Made by a program: the position numbers and the translations under genes. Below, in pieces: positions 5,142 to 5,333 of a stretch of DNA of 5,333 nucleotides (position 1 is the stretch's first letter; each line of letters opens with the position of its first letter). The notes beneath the pieces were generated by a model. It was not told the origin of the DNA, searched no databases, and was given only the letters and a program-made list of their open reading frames with translations. This DNA is from Methanocaldococcaceae archaeon (GTDB lineage: Archaea; AGJL01; Methanococci; Methanococcales; Methanocaldococcaceae): positions 1-5,333 of the forward strand of contig JALVUY010000007.1 of NCBI GenBank assembly GCA_027023665.1. The letters run 5' to 3'.

Positions 5142-5156
5142 AATTTATAGTTTTCG
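5142..5156 (-). promoter_or_regulatory. Archaeal promoter (BRE CGAAAAC plus TATA box TATAAATT) of the minus-strand cluster
   Basis: Read on the minus strand, CGAAAAC (5150-5156) runs directly into TATAAATT (5142-5149), very close to the Methanocaldococcus-type promoter pattern. Transcription would start near 5118-5122, giving a leader of roughly 30 nt with the SD at 5097-5103. It is the best-formed promoter in the window and should drive the zinc-ribbon, permease and perhaps thioredoxin-like genes. Confidence 0.6.
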
Positions 5157-5197
5157 ATTAATTAATAAATTGGAATTTATTTAAAAAATACAATGTG

Positions 5198-5333
5198 GCA
5201 ATTTATAATTGCGGTCATGAACACCTTTACAATGATAAAATCATAGATGGTATATTGCAATTGTTGACTGGAAGTTGCGGCGCACCTTTATATAGTGCTG
5301 GCCCAGATGCCAAATTTTATCATTGGGTTTTAA
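5198..5333. other. Gene-free right-edge segment with nested inverted repeats and raised GC; possible structured RNA or repeat element
   Basis: No convincing ORF exists on either strand. GCAATT/AATTGC (5198-5212) forms a 6-bp hairpin with a 3-nt loop. CAATGATAAAAT (5230-5241) pairs perfectly with ATTTTATCATTG (5314-5325). Inside this 72-nt loop further pairings are possible: TGGTAT 5248-5253 with ATGCCA 5307-5312 (one wobble), GCAATT 5257-5262 with AGTTGC 5273-5278 (one wobble), and GCAC 5282-5285 with GTGC 5295-5298. By hand count about half of the bases at 5260-5313 are G or C, far above the surroundings. In AT-rich hyperthermophiles such islands often mark structured RNAs, but a small repeat element or a promoter region for an unseen gene are alternatives. 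Confidence 0.35.

Noticed and set aside
5287..5294. Perfect TTTATATA box A as a promoter for a gene to the right
   Set aside because: The upstream sequence (GCGGCGCACC) is GC-rich and unlike an A-rich BRE, and the box lies in the loop of a GCAC/GTGC pairing. With no downstream gene visible it is not called, though it is not excluded.
5198..5333. tRNA or C/D-box RNA in the right-edge segment
   Set aside because: No cloverleaf with a T-arm GTTCRA motif could be placed, and paired C (RTGATGA) and D (CTGA) boxes with correct spacing are missing.

Overview
The window is very AT-rich. Its genes are preceded by Shine-Dalgarno sequences of the GGTGAT/GGAGGTGA type. At least one promoter looks archaeal (a CGAAAA-like BRE followed by TATAAATT), and the likely terminators are U-rich tracts without a hairpin. 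With the protein families seen, this points to a hyperthermophilic methanogen of the Methanococcales, most likely Methanocaldococcus or a close relative. The genus is an inference from composition and protein character; no database was searched.

Layout, left to right: (1) 1-429, +: the C-terminal 142 residues of a UPF0104/flippase-like integral membrane protein whose start lies outside the window. (2) 430-616: a T-rich terminator, then the cbiM promoter region, which holds a 10-bp perfect inverted repeat. (3) 617-3475, +: a four-gene ECF-type cobalt uptake system, cbiM-cbiN-(169-nt AT-rich gap)-cbiQ-cbiO. cbiM/cbiN are directly abutting, and cbiQ/cbiO overlap by 4 nt. (4) 3481-5091, -: a second cluster facing the first, transcribed in the order six-cysteine zinc-ribbon-like protein (55 aa), ArsP/UPF0718-type permease, thioredoxin-like redox protein (CPKC). 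The zinc-ribbon gene is short and easily missed; its stop codon directly touches the permease start codon. (5) 5092-5333: a well-formed promoter for the minus-strand cluster, then a gene-free segment at the right edge that is unusually GC-rich for this genome and carries nested inverted repeats (12-bp outer arms).

How the genes fit together: the plus-strand system should import Co2+ for cobamide synthesis, which a methanogen needs in quantity for the methyltransferases of methanogenesis and the acetyl-CoA pathway. CbiM is the metal-selective membrane subunit, CbiN its small accessory subunit, CbiQ the coupling transmembrane subunit and CbiO the ATPase. The minus-strand cluster looks like the opposite activity: a membrane exporter of a metal or metalloid, accompanied by two small cysteine-rich cytoplasmic proteins. 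The two clusters end tail to tail with only 5 nt between their stop codons.

The items most worth a second look are the zinc-ribbon/permease/thioredoxin cassette, the structured GC-rich element at the right edge, and the dyad in the cbiM control region.
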